Positions 1 to 8,969 of a DNA stretch of 64,000 nt are shown here, piece by piece (the first letter of the stretch is position 1; the number at the start of each line of letters is the position of its first letter). Source of the DNA: Devosia litorisediminis (lineage in GTDB: Bacteria; Pseudomonadota; Alphaproteobacteria; Rhizobiales; Devosiaceae); contig NZ_JAGXTP010000001.1 of assembly GCF_018334155.1 (NCBI RefSeq), positions 2,542,001 through 2,606,000 on the forward strand, read 5' to 3'. Under the pieces are notes generated by a model. That model was not told where the DNA came from. It made no database searches and worked only from the letters and a program-made list of their open reading frames with translations. The position numbers and the translations under genes were made by a program.

Positions 1-1
1 G

Positions 2-991
2 GCGCGCGTCTCGCCTTATGACACCACTGATGATCCACCGGACATCGCCGAGCGCAAGTTCATTCCACTATTTTCGCCCGACACGGTCTACAACAATAAC
101 AACAACTACCTGTCGGACAATGGCGGCACCTGCCAGCTCAAGACCTGCACCCAGGAAAAGACCCAGAACAGCTGCTATTACAGCCGGTGGAGTGGTTGGA
201 CCTGCTACGGGTCCACGAGTTACAAGTACACCAAGCGCGTGGGTAACATGACGACCAATCTGGGTGCGGCCTCCTGCCTGCCGTCTAACCCTGTCGAGAT
301 TTCGTCGTCGTCCAATACTGGTTCGACGACCACCACGACAACCGTCTACAGCCTGCTCACCGAGCGCGAACTGCAGAGCCGACTGTGCAAGTATAATGGC
401 ACCAATGAGAACTCGAGCCGCACCAATGACAATTGCCCAACGGCAAAGGTGCTGCCACTAACGGACCAGCCAAAGTCGGTGCTCGACAGCATCAACGCGA
501 TGGTGGCCAGCGGTAACACCAACATCCAGCAGGGCACTGTATGGGGCATGCACGCGCTAACATCTGGCGAGCCGCTGATCGAAGCCAAACCCATGGCGCC
601 TGGCCAGGTTTCCAAGGTGTTGATCGTGATGACCGATGGTGAGAACTACCCTGATCTCGGCCCCGGCGATTCCGACATGAATGGCAGCAGCTATTTTTCC
701 TGGGGGTTTCGTTATGACGAACGGATCGCGCCCAAGAATGAAATCAATACCCGGGCCAAGCTGACCAGCGTGATGGATGATCGCACCATCGCTGCATGCG
801 AATTTGCCCGCGAAAATCGCGACATCGATGTGTACACGATCGGGTTGGGCTCGAACAATGCGACCAAGGCCATGCTCACCGCGTGCGCCTCGGGCGAGGA
901 GTATGCCTACTTCCCCAACAGTGCCAACGAGCTCAATGACGTATTCCGCGCCATTGCCGGTCGTCTGGCAGCACTGCGGTTGTCGCTGTAA
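2..991 (+). CDS. TadG-like pilus assembly protein with C-terminal von Willebrand factor A domain (5' partial)
   Basis: The reading frame is open from the window edge, so the N-terminus (usually a TadE/G-type membrane segment) is missing; 329 residues remain. The last ~130 residues look like the end of a vWA domain: VLIVMTDGEN matches the third metal-site motif, followed by a long insertion, VYTIGLG and a C-terminal ACASGEEYAYFPNS segment typical of TadG-family proteins that end in LRLSL. Upstream is a low-complexity stretch with an Asn run, a Thr run and several cysteines. TadG-type proteins are cell-envelope parts of Flp/Tad pili, but no other tad gene is visible here. Family confident; exact role inferred. 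Confidence 0.8.
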   Translation, partial: ARVSPYDTTDDPPDIAERKFIPLFSPDTVYNNNNNYLSDNGGTCQLKTCTQEKTQNSCYYSRWSGWTCYGSTSYKYTKRVGNMTTNLGAASCLPSNPVEISSSSNTGSTTTTTTVYSLLTERELQSRLCKYNGTNENSSRTNDNCPTAKVLPLTDQPKSVLDSINAMVASGNTNIQQGTVWGMHALTSGEPLIEAKPMAPGQVSKVLIVMTDGENYPDLGPGDSDMNGSSYFSWGFRYDERIAPKNEINTRAKLTSVMDDRTIAACEFARENRDIDVYTIGLGSNNATKAMLTACASGEEYAYFPNSANELNDVFRAIAGRLAALRLSL

Positions 992-1006
992 CAATCTTGG
1001 GGGGGG

Positions 1007-1083
1007 TGGTACCGCCTCTCCGGATTGAACGGAGGACCTCTAGATCCACAATCTAGCGCTCTAACCAACTGAGCTAAGGCGGC
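1007..1083 (-). tRNA. tRNA-His (anticodon GTG), CCA encoded
   Basis: Read on the minus strand, a full 77-nt cloverleaf folds: acceptor GCCGCCT/AGGCGGT, D arm GCTC/GAGC, anticodon stem CTAGA/TCTAG around loop TTGTGGA (anticodon GTG), T arm CTCCG/CGGAG with TTCAATC, and an encoded CCA. The base before position 1 is T and the discriminator is A, so the usual histidine-tRNA G-1:C73 pair is absent. This arrangement is known from a large alphaproteobacterial clade. Confidence 0.96.
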
Positions 1084-1418
1084 ACATTTGCCTGTCAGGG
1101 GATCGCCTTAAGCTTGCCCCGAAAGCGCGCGGAACATAGGGCGAGAATCTCGGGATGACAAGCACCCATTTTGCACTTTTTGCCCAGCTCTGCCACAGCG
1201 GGGTGATCAGTGGAAAACTGTCTGGCGCGATCGGGCGCTGACCTTTTGCAAACCATTGGTATTTAACCATGACCGGCGAAGCTGGGCCCTGAGCGCCCCG
1301 CCGCTATGGACCGTGCGCAACCCGCACTATATTGAAGAATACTTAAGGTTCCGGGCACAACTGTGCCGGAATGGCACAATAAGTTGCCGCCAACCCGGGA
1401 CGGAGAAGACGCCGGTTT
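1084..1418. other. Intergenic region with a CtrA-type octamer
   Basis: This 335-base stretch between tRNA-His and the pseudo-kinase gene holds no supported gene; the ORF at 1061-1270 on the minus strand overlaps the tRNA and matches nothing known. It probably contains the promoters of both flanking genes. TTAACCAT at 1263-1270 equals the octamer reported for CtrA binding in Rhizobiales, about 150 bases before the next start codon. The motif is short, so this is only suggestive. Confidence 0.35.
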
Positions 1419-4277
1419 ATGGATGCTGAGTGGATCACATCGCCAAATGCACGTCGCGTGCTACAGCATGCCGCAGACCTGCGGCCGGCTTGGCTATGGT
1501 CGCAAGACGGGCAGACCCTGATCTGGCAGAATCCTGCGGCCGGCCTGTTTTTGGCCAAGCTCAAAAAACATGGGCTGAAGCTGGCGCCGCCAGCGGTGCC
1601 GATCAAGGGACAGGTTGCGCGCAATATCCGACTGGGCTCACCGGGCCGAACGAGCCTGGCCCGGATCCAGTTTCTGGCCGGTGAAAAGCCGGCATCGTCA
1701 ACCTGCGCTACGACACCGCTGGTGTGGGAGAACGGGCAGAATGTTCTTCTGATCGTGGGCGTGGATCCCATTGCCGATGACATTGTGGCCGCTGCCGAAC
1801 AAAGTGGCGCCCTGCAGGACGAGACCGACGCCGCTCTGGAGTTGGAAGAGCGCGTTGAGGCCGAGACCCATACCGGCGAAGTTACGCCAAGCCAGGATGC
1901 GGCCAGCCAGAGCACATCCGGCATCTACACAGATGAAACCCCCTCCACTGACGCGATACAGGCTGAGGTGGATAGCGCTGGCGATGACGTGGCTGCGTGG
2001 ACGGTAGAGAACGACCACAGTATCGAGGTGCCAGAGGCGCCTGAAGAGCCGCCCCTGAGCGATGATGAACAAAGCCATGTTGAGGACAACGCCTATGCAC
2101 GTGAACTCGACAGCTGGCGTGCGGCCGAACAGGACGGTCAGCCGAGCCTGAGTGTAGTCGACAATGCGACCGAAGCCAGCGAGCCTGGATATAACGGGCT
2201 CGTTGATGGGGCAGACGCCGTAGCCGACAGCGCAGAGCTCGAGACTGAGACTGAGACTGAGACTGAGACTGAGACATCGGAAACGCCTGAGCCGTCTGCT
2301 GACACCAGTTCGACCAGCAGTCGCCTTAGCCGTCTGGTGGATCAACTGGCTGCCGACGACGCGCTCTATGCGCCGCTGACCGATGAGGATGACGCGCTGC
2401 TGCAAACGCCGCAGCTAGAGGACGCTGCACCTAATCTGGACGTTAGCGAGACTCTGGACGATATCGCGGCAGACGAGATCCATGCCGATGCGGAGACCGA
2501 TCTGTTCCGTGTCACCGGTCGCGGCTTTGTCGCGGAGCCGCAGGAACAGACGGAGGAAGAAGCTGATCAGGCGGACTTGAGCGCACTGGACGTTCCTCAC
2601 GGTGAACCTGCCGACGACGCCAGCGAAAACGACCCCGTCGAAACGTCCGCGGATGAGGAGTCGAACGGTGCGAACGATGCCGCGCAACGGCTGAGCGCGG
2701 CCATGGCGGAGATCGAACCGCCACAGAGCAAGGACCCCGAGATTGTCGAGCGTGTCTCCCGCTACAATTTCGACGAGCTGTCGCGCATCCTCAACGACCG
2801 TGTAGGGGATGCCAACCAGCCAGTGCAGCGTCAGGCGCCGGTTACCCAGCAAAGCGCGGCTCTGGTCAGCCTGGGCGGTGAGACGCTGGTGCTCAATCGC
2901 CTGCCACTGGGCATTCTGGTGTTCCGTGACCAGCAGATCCTGTTTGCCAATCGGGCAATCACGGAGATGGTCGGTTACGACTCGGTAGAGACGCTGCGCG
3001 AGGCCGGACTGGCAGCGGTGTTCCCGGCAGCAGGTCCTGACGAGCACGATGCCGGCCCGGTCAATCATCTGGTGCAGCGTGACGGGACATTGGTGCCCGT
3101 CACCGCGCGGTTGCAGTCAATTTCCTGGCACGGGCGCCCGGCCCTGATGCTGTCGGCCAGCGGCACCGAGGTGCGTACTGGACATGAAGGGGCGGTCAAC
3201 GCATTTGCTCAATCACTGGCCGATGTGCGCGGCGATGGCTTTTTCGAAGCCAGCCGGACTGGCGTGGTGAGCGCCATCACGCCTAAGGCCAGCAGCCTGC
3301 TGGGTCACAGCGGCCCGGTCGAAGGCAAGCCACTCACCGGGCTGATAGCCGGTAGTGACATTGCCGCCCTCCGCGCGTTTCTTGAGCGGCCGGCCCGGTT
3401 TGCCGAGACCGCACGGCCTGCCCTGTCCTTGCGGGCAGCCAATGGCAAGGCCGAGATTTCGCTGTTCGCCCAGGGTCAGGCCGGTGTGGTCACAGGGTAT
3501 TTCGGCTTTGTGCAAGGGCGCGATCTGGCACCGACGCGTCTGAGCGGTCCGGCCGAAGCCGATCCGGCGCTACTGGGACGCATCAGCCGCGGTGTGCGGC
3601 GGCCCTTGAACACCATCATCGGCTTTGCCGATTTGCTACGCAATGCGGGCGGGGATACCCAGCCCGGCCAGCTTGAAGGCTATGCGCGCGATATCAGTGC
3701 CGCAGGTCAGGACATCGCCTCGCTGGTGGATGAACTGGACGATTATGCCCGGCTGCGCGATGGCCGCTACCTGCCGGAACGCGCCAGTATCGAATTGACC
3801 GAGATGCTCGAGAATTGCGTGCTGCGCATTCGTCAGCACGCCAGCAATGCCCGAGTGTTTGTGCGCAATGCGATTTCGGAAACCCTGCCCCGGCTCACCG
3901 CTGATCGGGCATCGCTGGAACAGGCCGTGCTCAACCTATTGGCCAGCGCCATCGATCAGAGCCCCAATGGTGGGGCCGTGGTGATTTCCGCTCAGCGCGA
4001 AGATGGCGGCGGCATTGCCGTGCATGTGCGCGACAGCTCGGTGAACGCCGTCGATATGGCAGAGCGCTTCGTGGTGTTTCGCGATGGTACGGGGCGTGAC
4101 GGCAAAATGCTGGCGCCGGTGCGCTCAAGCGTTGGACTGGCGCTGACGCGCTCGCTGCTGGCAGTCAATGCGTTCTCGCTCAGCGTCGACCCGGCCGGCG
4201 AAAAAGGCATGTTGTTCACGCTGCGCATTCCCGCCGATCTGGTCGAAACAGATCCCTCGACTGACGTCGCTGAATAG
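1419..4277 (+). CDS. PAS-domain histidine-kinase-like protein, probable pseudokinase
   Basis: This 952-residue protein has no clear membrane span. Residues ~1-110 form a small folded region, ~125-450 a very acidic low-complexity linker that includes six consecutive Glu-Thr units, ~480-560 a PAS domain (LPLGILVFRDQQILFANRA), and ~715-945 a dimerisation/ATPase module. The core aligns with PdhS/PleC-type kinases, but the H-box reads ISRGVRRPLNTIIGFADLL, putting Arg724 where the phospho-acceptor His belongs. The N-box NLLASAID has Ser843 for Asn, and the DxGxG motif has become RDSSVNA. Catalysis is therefore unlikely; a DivL-like scaffold or sensor role is inferred. GGAGAAG upstream supports the ATG start. 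Confidence 0.85.
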   Translation: MDAEWITSPNARRVLQHAADLRPAWLWSQDGQTLIWQNPAAGLFLAKLKKHGLKLAPPAVPIKGQVARNIRLGSPGRTSLARIQFLAGEKPASSTCATTPLVWENGQNVLLIVGVDPIADDIVAAAEQSGALQDETDAALELEERVEAETHTGEVTPSQDAASQSTSGIYTDETPSTDAIQAEVDSAGDDVAAWTVENDHSIEVPEAPEEPPLSDDEQSHVEDNAYARELDSWRAAEQDGQPSLSVVDNATEASEPGYNGLVDGADAVADSAELETETETETETETSETPEPSADTSSTSSRLSRLVDQLAADDALYAPLTDEDDALLQTPQLEDAAPNLDVSETLDDIAADEIHADAETDLFRVTGRGFVAEPQEQTEEEADQADLSALDVPHGEPADDASENDPVETSADEESNGANDAAQRLSAAMAEIEPPQSKDPEIVERVSRYNFDELSRILNDRVGDANQPVQRQAPVTQQSAALVSLGGETLVLNRLPLGILVFRDQQILFANRAITEMVGYDSVETLREAGLAAVFPAAGPDEHDAGPVNHLVQRDGTLVPVTARLQSISWHGRPALMLSASGTEVRTGHEGAVNAFAQSLADVRGDGFFEASRTGVVSAITPKASSLLGHSGPVEGKPLTGLIAGSDIAALRAFLERPARFAETARPALSLRAANGKAEISLFAQGQAGVVTGYFGFVQGRDLAPTRLSGPAEADPALLGRISRGVRRPLNTIIGFADLLRNAGGDTQPGQLEGYARDISAAGQDIASLVDELDDYARLRDGRYLPERASIELTEMLENCVLRIRQHASNARVFVRNAISETLPRLTADRASLEQAVLNLLASAIDQSPNGGAVVISAQREDGGGIAVHVRDSSVNAVDMAERFVVFRDGTGRDGKMLAPVRSSVGLALTRSLLAVNAFSLSVDPAGEKGMLFTLRIPADLVETDPSTDVAE
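2241..2276 (+). repeat. Hexanucleotide microsatellite (GAGACT)n inside a coding region
   Basis: Five perfect GAGACT units and a sixth ending in A encode six Glu-Thr dipeptides in the acidic linker of the PAS pseudo-kinase. Because the unit is six bases long, changes in copy number keep the reading frame and only alter linker length. Confidence 0.95.
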
Positions 4278-4369
4278 ACCAGCGCCAATGCCCACTATGT
4301 CGCATTCGTGAAAGTGGACATCCACAATCAGCTAATGGCCTGATTTTTCACAGCATTTGCTGCCCAGTT

Positions 4370-4390
4370 TTGAACCGTTCCAGAGTTCAA
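4370..4390. promoter_or_regulatory. Inverted repeat upstream of the iron-transport genes
   Basis: TTGAAC and GTTCAA are perfect 6-bp arms separated by 9 bases, 104 bases before the start of the Fe(III)-binding protein gene. It could be an operator. It does not fit the RirA IRO-box spacing (TGA-N9-TCA) or the Irr ICE box, so the regulator is unknown. Confidence 0.35.
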
Positions 4391-4493
4391 GTCTTTGATT
4401 TCATTTAGCATTCTTGACTCTGGCGCCGCTATGGCAGAGAACGCCAGCGCTTGAGGGAGGTCCTTTTGCCCTCGCTATGCTTTGGAGACTGTC

Positions 4494-5540
4494 ATGACCA
4501 ATATCGCGCGTCTCGCGGTTACGCTGCTGACCTCGGTTACCCTGGCTGGTGTTGCTGCACCGGTTTTCGCCCAGAGCGGCGAAGTGAACATTTACAGCTA
4601 TCGCGAGCAGAGCCTGTTGCAGCCCTTGCTGGATCAGTTCAGCGCCGAGACCGGCATCAAGGCCAATGTGCTCTATGCCGGTGACGGCCTGCTCGAACGC
4701 GTCGCCGCCGAGGGCGAATTGTCGCCCGCAGACGTTGTGCTGACGGTTGATATCGGCAATCTGGTTGGTGCCGAGGAACAGGGGCTGACCCAGCCCATCA
4801 CCACCCCGGAACTCGATGCGCGTGTCCCTGCCGAATTCCGTGACGATGACGACAACTGGACGGCTTTGTCACTGCGCGCCCGGGTTTTCTACGTCTCCAA
4901 GGATCGCGTCGACGCCACTGCGTTGAGCTATGAAGACATTGCCAAGCCTGAATGGAAGGGTCGCGTCTGCACCCGTCCGGGCGACCACGCCTACAATATC
5001 GGGTTGATTGCCCAGCGCATCGCCGCCAATGGCCTGGACGATACCCGCACGTGGCTGGCTGGCGTACGGGACAATCTGGCCTATGCGCCATCGGGCAATG
5101 ACCGCGAAGGCGTCAAGAACATCCTGGCGGGCACCTGTGATCTGGCGATCGGCAACACATATTACATGGGCGCCATGCTCAACAATGACGCTGAGCCCGA
5201 GCAGAAGCAGTGGGCTGCATCGGCCCGCATCATCTATCCTGATGCCGATGGCGCAGGGACGCAGGTGAATGTGGCTGGTGGTTTCATCGCCAAATATGCA
5301 CCCAATGCCGAGAACGCCAACGCACTGATCGGCTTTCTGCTATCGGACGAGGCCCAGAGCATCTATGCCGACACCAATTATGAGTTCCCCGTGGTGCCAT
5401 CGGTGGCGCCGTCTGAATTGACCCAGAGCTGGGGCACGTTGAACGCGGCCAAGACGCCATTGGTTGAGGTCGCAGCCCATCGCGATGAAGCTGCTGCTCT
5501 TGTCGATGAACTCAAGTTCAACGAAGGTGCACAGAACTAA
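4494..5540 (+). CDS. fbpA: Fe(III) ABC transporter, periplasmic iron-binding protein
   Basis: The 348-residue protein belongs to the FbpA/IdiA family, which binds ferric iron in the periplasm and delivers it to an FbpB permease. A signal peptide (MTNIARLAVTLLTSVTL through VFAQ) is followed by the family start SGEVNIYSYREQSLLQPLL. The adjacent tyrosines Tyr223-Tyr224 in NTYYMG are the classical iron ligands. The ATG at 4494 is preferred over the in-frame TTG at 4482 because GGAG lies 6 bases before it. The permease gene overlaps its 3' end. Confidence 0.93.
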   Translation: MTNIARLAVTLLTSVTLAGVAAPVFAQSGEVNIYSYREQSLLQPLLDQFSAETGIKANVLYAGDGLLERVAAEGELSPADVVLTVDIGNLVGAEEQGLTQPITTPELDARVPAEFRDDDDNWTALSLRARVFYVSKDRVDATALSYEDIAKPEWKGRVCTRPGDHAYNIGLIAQRIAANGLDDTRTWLAGVRDNLAYAPSGNDREGVKNILAGTCDLAIGNTYYMGAMLNNDAEPEQKQWAASARIIYPDADGAGTQVNVAGGFIAKYAPNAENANALIGFLLSDEAQSIYADTNYEFPVVPSVAPSELTQSWGTLNAAKTPLVEVAAHRDEAAALVDELKFNEGAQN

Positions 5541-7218
5541 GCGGCGGAGTCGCCCAATTTCGAGCGTATCTAGCGATCACCAAGGTTTCAGGACCGGCAG
5601 GGCATTTGCTCTGCCGGTCGTTCCACTTTTGCTTGCCGCCATCATGGGGCTGCCCATCGTCTGGCTGGGCTGGTCGGCGCTAGAGGCCATTGCATTGGGC
5701 AGCAATGGTCTGGCCGCGTCCATGCTGCCAACCGCCCTGCGTGAAACCGGTGTGCTGATGGCAAGTGTGGGGCTGGTGACGGGCTGTGCGGGCCTGGTGG
5801 CTGCCTGGCTCGTGACGCATTACGAATTTCCCCTGCGCAGACTGTTTGACTGGGCGCTGGTGCTGCCGCTGGCGGTGCCAACCTATCTGGCTGCCTATAG
5901 CTATGTAGAGTTTCTGGGGTTTCCCGGGCCGCTGCAGACGGCCCTTCGTACACTCAATGGCGCAAGCACGCTGCAGGATTACTGGTTCCCCGACATCCGC
6001 AGCAATTGGGGCGCGGTGCTCGTGCTCTCCAGTGTGCTCTACCCATATGTCTATGTGGCGTGCAGAGCGTTTTTTCTGATGCAGTCGAGTTCGCTCAATA
6101 TTGCTGCGCGCACGTTGGGTGCTGGCGGCATGCGCACGTTCTTCACCGTCACGCTGCCGCTGTCGCGGCCCGCGCTGGTGGTCGGGGTTACGCTGGCCAT
6201 GATGGAGGTCGTCAACGATCTGGGCGCGGTGCAGTATTTCGGGGTCAACGCGATCACCGCGATCATCTATTCGACCTGGATCAACCGGTCGGACTTTGGC
6301 GGTGCCGCACAACTGGCAGTGACCGTGGTGCTGGTGATCGGCCTTTTGATTGCCGCCGAGCAGCGGGCGCGCCGTGATCGGGTCTATCTGGGACGGCGCG
6401 ACAGCCGTGTGCCGCCCGCGCGCGAATATCTCGTTGGTGCGCAACGCTGGTTGGCATTCGGGTTCTGCCTGGTGCTGCTGGCGCTGGGGTTCGGCATTCC
6501 GGTAGGACAACTGGGTTATCTGGCGTTCCGCGTGATCCTGCCGGAGACGGTCAGCATGACCATCAATGCGCTGATCCCGACGCTGATCCTGGCAAGCCTG
6601 GGTGCGGTCATCACGGTCGCGATCGGGCTGGTTGCCGCCAAGCTGGCGCAGCGCTCGGGCAGCACAGGTCGCGGCGCGATCCGGCTGGCGACACTGGGCT
6701 ATGCCATTCCGGGAACGGTGCTGGCGCTGGGATTGCTGCAACCGCTGGGTCAGGCCGATCTGTGGTTCAACCGGATGACCATGGCCCTGATCGACTGGCG
6801 ACCCGGACTGATCCTGTCGGGCTCGATGGCCGCACTACTCTACGTCTATGCCATCCGTTTTCTGGCCGTGAGTCATTCCACACTGGATGCCGCGATCAAG
6901 AAGCGTGGTGATGCCATGCTTGATGCCGGCCGGGTGCTGGGCGAGCGGGGGCTGGGGCTGCTGCTGCGCATCGATCTGCCGACGCTGATGCCCGCGATCC
7001 TGAGCGCAGCGACGTTGGTGTTCGTCGAGATCGTCAAGGAATTGCCTGCCACGCTGCTACTGCGCCCGCTTGGTATAGATACGCTGGCGACACTGGTCTA
7101 CTCGCGCGCAAATGTCGGACTTTTCGCACAGGCGGCGCTTCCCGCACTGTTTATCGTGCTGGCGGGGCTTATTCCGGTCATTCTTGCTACGAGACTGGGC
7201 GATCGTAGGAAAGTATAA
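5506..7218 (+). CDS. fbpB: Fe(III) ABC transporter permease, two fused permease halves
   Basis: This FbpB-type inner-membrane permease of about 570 residues has many hydrophobic spans in two homologous halves. Each half carries a cytoplasmic EAA-type loop that contacts the ATPase: AARTLGAGGMRTFF and AGRVLGERGLGLLL. The start is uncertain. The frame overlaps the end of fbpA, and ATG 5506 or GTG 5527 would give a basic N-terminus before the first membrane span, whereas the first ATG after fbpA (5644) would cut into that span. No fbpC ATPase follows; the next gene is a peptide-binding protein, so the pump presumably borrows an ATPase encoded elsewhere. Confidence 0.9.
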   Translation: MNSSSTKVHRTKRRSRPISSVSSDHQGFRTGRAFALPVVPLLLAAIMGLPIVWLGWSALEAIALGSNGLAASMLPTALRETGVLMASVGLVTGCAGLVAAWLVTHYEFPLRRLFDWALVLPLAVPTYLAAYSYVEFLGFPGPLQTALRTLNGASTLQDYWFPDIRSNWGAVLVLSSVLYPYVYVACRAFFLMQSSSLNIAARTLGAGGMRTFFTVTLPLSRPALVVGVTLAMMEVVNDLGAVQYFGVNAITAIIYSTWINRSDFGGAAQLAVTVVLVIGLLIAAEQRARRDRVYLGRRDSRVPPAREYLVGAQRWLAFGFCLVLLALGFGIPVGQLGYLAFRVILPETVSMTINALIPTLILASLGAVITVAIGLVAAKLAQRSGSTGRGAIRLATLGYAIPGTVLALGLLQPLGQADLWFNRMTMALIDWRPGLILSGSMAALLYVYAIRFLAVSHSTLDAAIKKRGDAMLDAGRVLGERGLGLLLRIDLPTLMPAILSAATLVFVEIVKELPATLLLRPLGIDTLATLVYSRANVGLFAQAALPALFIVLAGLIPVILATRLGDRRKV

Positions 7219-7391
7219 CAATCGAGCCTACTGCCATGTTAGTGGCGATCCTCTATATGGTCGCGCCATGGGAGCCGGAGCCTCACGCGCCGGCATGATC
7301 CTGAGGTGCAAGAACAGCGGGTTGGCAATAAATGCGCCGCGTCGCACCAACGGATCGAACGGCGATGAACCGCCGAAAATAGGAGTTACCT

Positions 7392-8873
7392 ATGGACAAG
7401 ACGTTGCAGGCATTCGGACTCGCAGTGGCACTGACCGCAGCGATGGCTGGTGGCGCAATGGCCCAGCCAAGCGAAGTACGCATCGGCGTCGCGCTTGAGC
7501 CGCCAGCGCTCGACCCCACCGCCGGGGCCGCCGAGGCCATCGACATCGTCGTCTATCAGAACATCTTCGAAGGTCTGGTTCGCATTGACCAGAACGGCGG
7601 CGTTCAGCCCGGCCTGGCCAGCGACTGGACGATTTCGGATGATGGACTGACCTATACGTTTACGCTGCAGGACGGGGTGACATTCCATGATGGCACCACT
7701 TTCGACGCCGACGATGTCAAGTTCACCTTCGACCGCATTCTGAGCGAAGACAGCGTCAACGCCCACAAGGAATTCTTCACGCCGATCACCAGCGTCACCG
7801 TGGTTGATCCACTCACTGTCGAGATGAAACTGGACCATGTCGTGGGCCGGTTCCTGTTCGACCTGGGTCGCGGCGATGCAGTAATCGTGGCGCCTGAGAG
7901 CGCCGACAACAACGCCGTCGAGCCTATTGGCACCGGACCCTTTGCCTTTGTGCAGTGGGACAAGGGTAGCCGGGTAATCCTTGAGGCTTATGGCCCCTAT
8001 TGGGGTGAACCCGTGCACCTGAGCAAGGCGACCTATCTGTTCATCAGCGATACCGCGACGATGACCAATGCGCTGCTGGCCGGTGATATCGACGGCACCA
8101 ATAATTTTGCGTCCGAGGCGCTGGCCGTGTTTGAGAACAATCCGCAGTTCAAGGTGCTGGTCGGTACCACTGAAGGCGAGACGATCCTGACGACCAACAA
8201 CAAGAAGCCGCCTTTTGATAATCTCAAGGTGCGGCAGGCCATGGCGCATGCGCTGGACCGTCAGGCGATCATCGATGGCGCCACTTATGGCTATGGTGTG
8301 CCAATCGGCGCGCCGTTCGCGCCTCATGATGCCTACTATGTCGACCTGACCGACACCTATCCGCACGACGTCGAGGCTGCCAAGGCCTTGCTGGCTGAAG
8401 CGGGTTTTCCCGATGGGTTCAGCGCCACGCTGAAGCTGCCACCGCTGGCCTATGCCCGGCTGTCGGGCCAGATCATTGCCAGCCAGTTCGCCAAGGTCGG
8501 CATCAAGATCGAATTGATCAATGTGGAATGGGCACAGTGGATCGAAGACGTCTATTCCAACAAGGATTATGACCTGACAATCGTGAGCCATGTGGAGCCG
8601 TTCGACATTGGCAATTACGCCAACCCCGACTACTACTACGGCTACGACAATCCTGATTTCCAGGCCCTGATCGAGACCCTGAATGGCACGACCGACGAAG
8701 CCAAGCGCAAGGCGCTGGCCATCGAGGCCCAGACCATCCTCGCCAAGGACGCGGTCAATGGCTACCTGTTCGAGCTGGCGCAGACAGGCGTGTGGAACGC
8801 CAAGCTCACCGGCATGTGGCAGAACTCGCCCATTGAAGGCCTTGTGCTGCGCGACATTGCCTGGACTGAATAG
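7392..8873 (+). CDS. Peptide ABC transporter substrate-binding protein (SBP_bac_5 family)
   Basis: At 493 residues it has the family's usual length. A signal peptide ends at AMAGGAMAQ. It is followed by the family pattern ALEPPALDPTAG, DGLTYTFTLQDGVTFHDGTTFDADDVKFTFDRIL and, later, NNKKPPFDNLKVRQAMAHALDR. It captures oligopeptides, or possibly oligosaccharides or opines, in the periplasm for the permeases encoded next. AGGAG lies just before the ATG. It heads a four-gene transport operon of standard composition. Substrate cannot be read from sequence. Confidence 0.93.
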   Translation: MDKTLQAFGLAVALTAAMAGGAMAQPSEVRIGVALEPPALDPTAGAAEAIDIVVYQNIFEGLVRIDQNGGVQPGLASDWTISDDGLTYTFTLQDGVTFHDGTTFDADDVKFTFDRILSEDSVNAHKEFFTPITSVTVVDPLTVEMKLDHVVGRFLFDLGRGDAVIVAPESADNNAVEPIGTGPFAFVQWDKGSRVILEAYGPYWGEPVHLSKATYLFISDTATMTNALLAGDIDGTNNFASEALAVFENNPQFKVLVGTTEGETILTTNNKKPPFDNLKVRQAMAHALDRQAIIDGATYGYGVPIGAPFAPHDAYYVDLTDTYPHDVEAAKALLAEAGFPDGFSATLKLPPLAYARLSGQIIASQFAKVGIKIELINVEWAQWIEDVYSNKDYDLTIVSHVEPFDIGNYANPDYYYGYDNPDFQALIETLNGTTDEAKRKALAIEAQTILAKDAVNGYLFELAQTGVWNAKLTGMWQNSPIEGLVLRDIAWTE

Positions 8874-8913
8874 TCTGGCTTACACCGCTCGCTTGAACAC
8901 CCCTACCCTCATT

Positions 8914-8934
8914 CCCTCCCCTCCGTGGGGAGGG
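8914..8934. repeat. GC-rich intergenic palindrome
   Basis: CCCTCCCC and GGGGAGGG are perfect 8-bp arms around TCCGT, sitting in the 96-base gap between the binding-protein and permease genes. It resembles three other GC-rich palindromic elements in this window, at about 19032, 23872 and 36866. A hairpin here could lower expression of the permeases relative to the binding protein. Confidence 0.75.
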
Positions 8935-8969
8935 AGCAAGGGCGGGGGTCAGTTCGCCCCGATCTGCAC

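Noticed and set aside
1698-2405. 235-residue minus-strand ORF with a Leu-Ser repeat
   Set aside because: It is antisense to the acidic linker of the PAS pseudo-kinase; the CLSLSLSLSLSL stretch is just the other strand of the GAGACT repeat.
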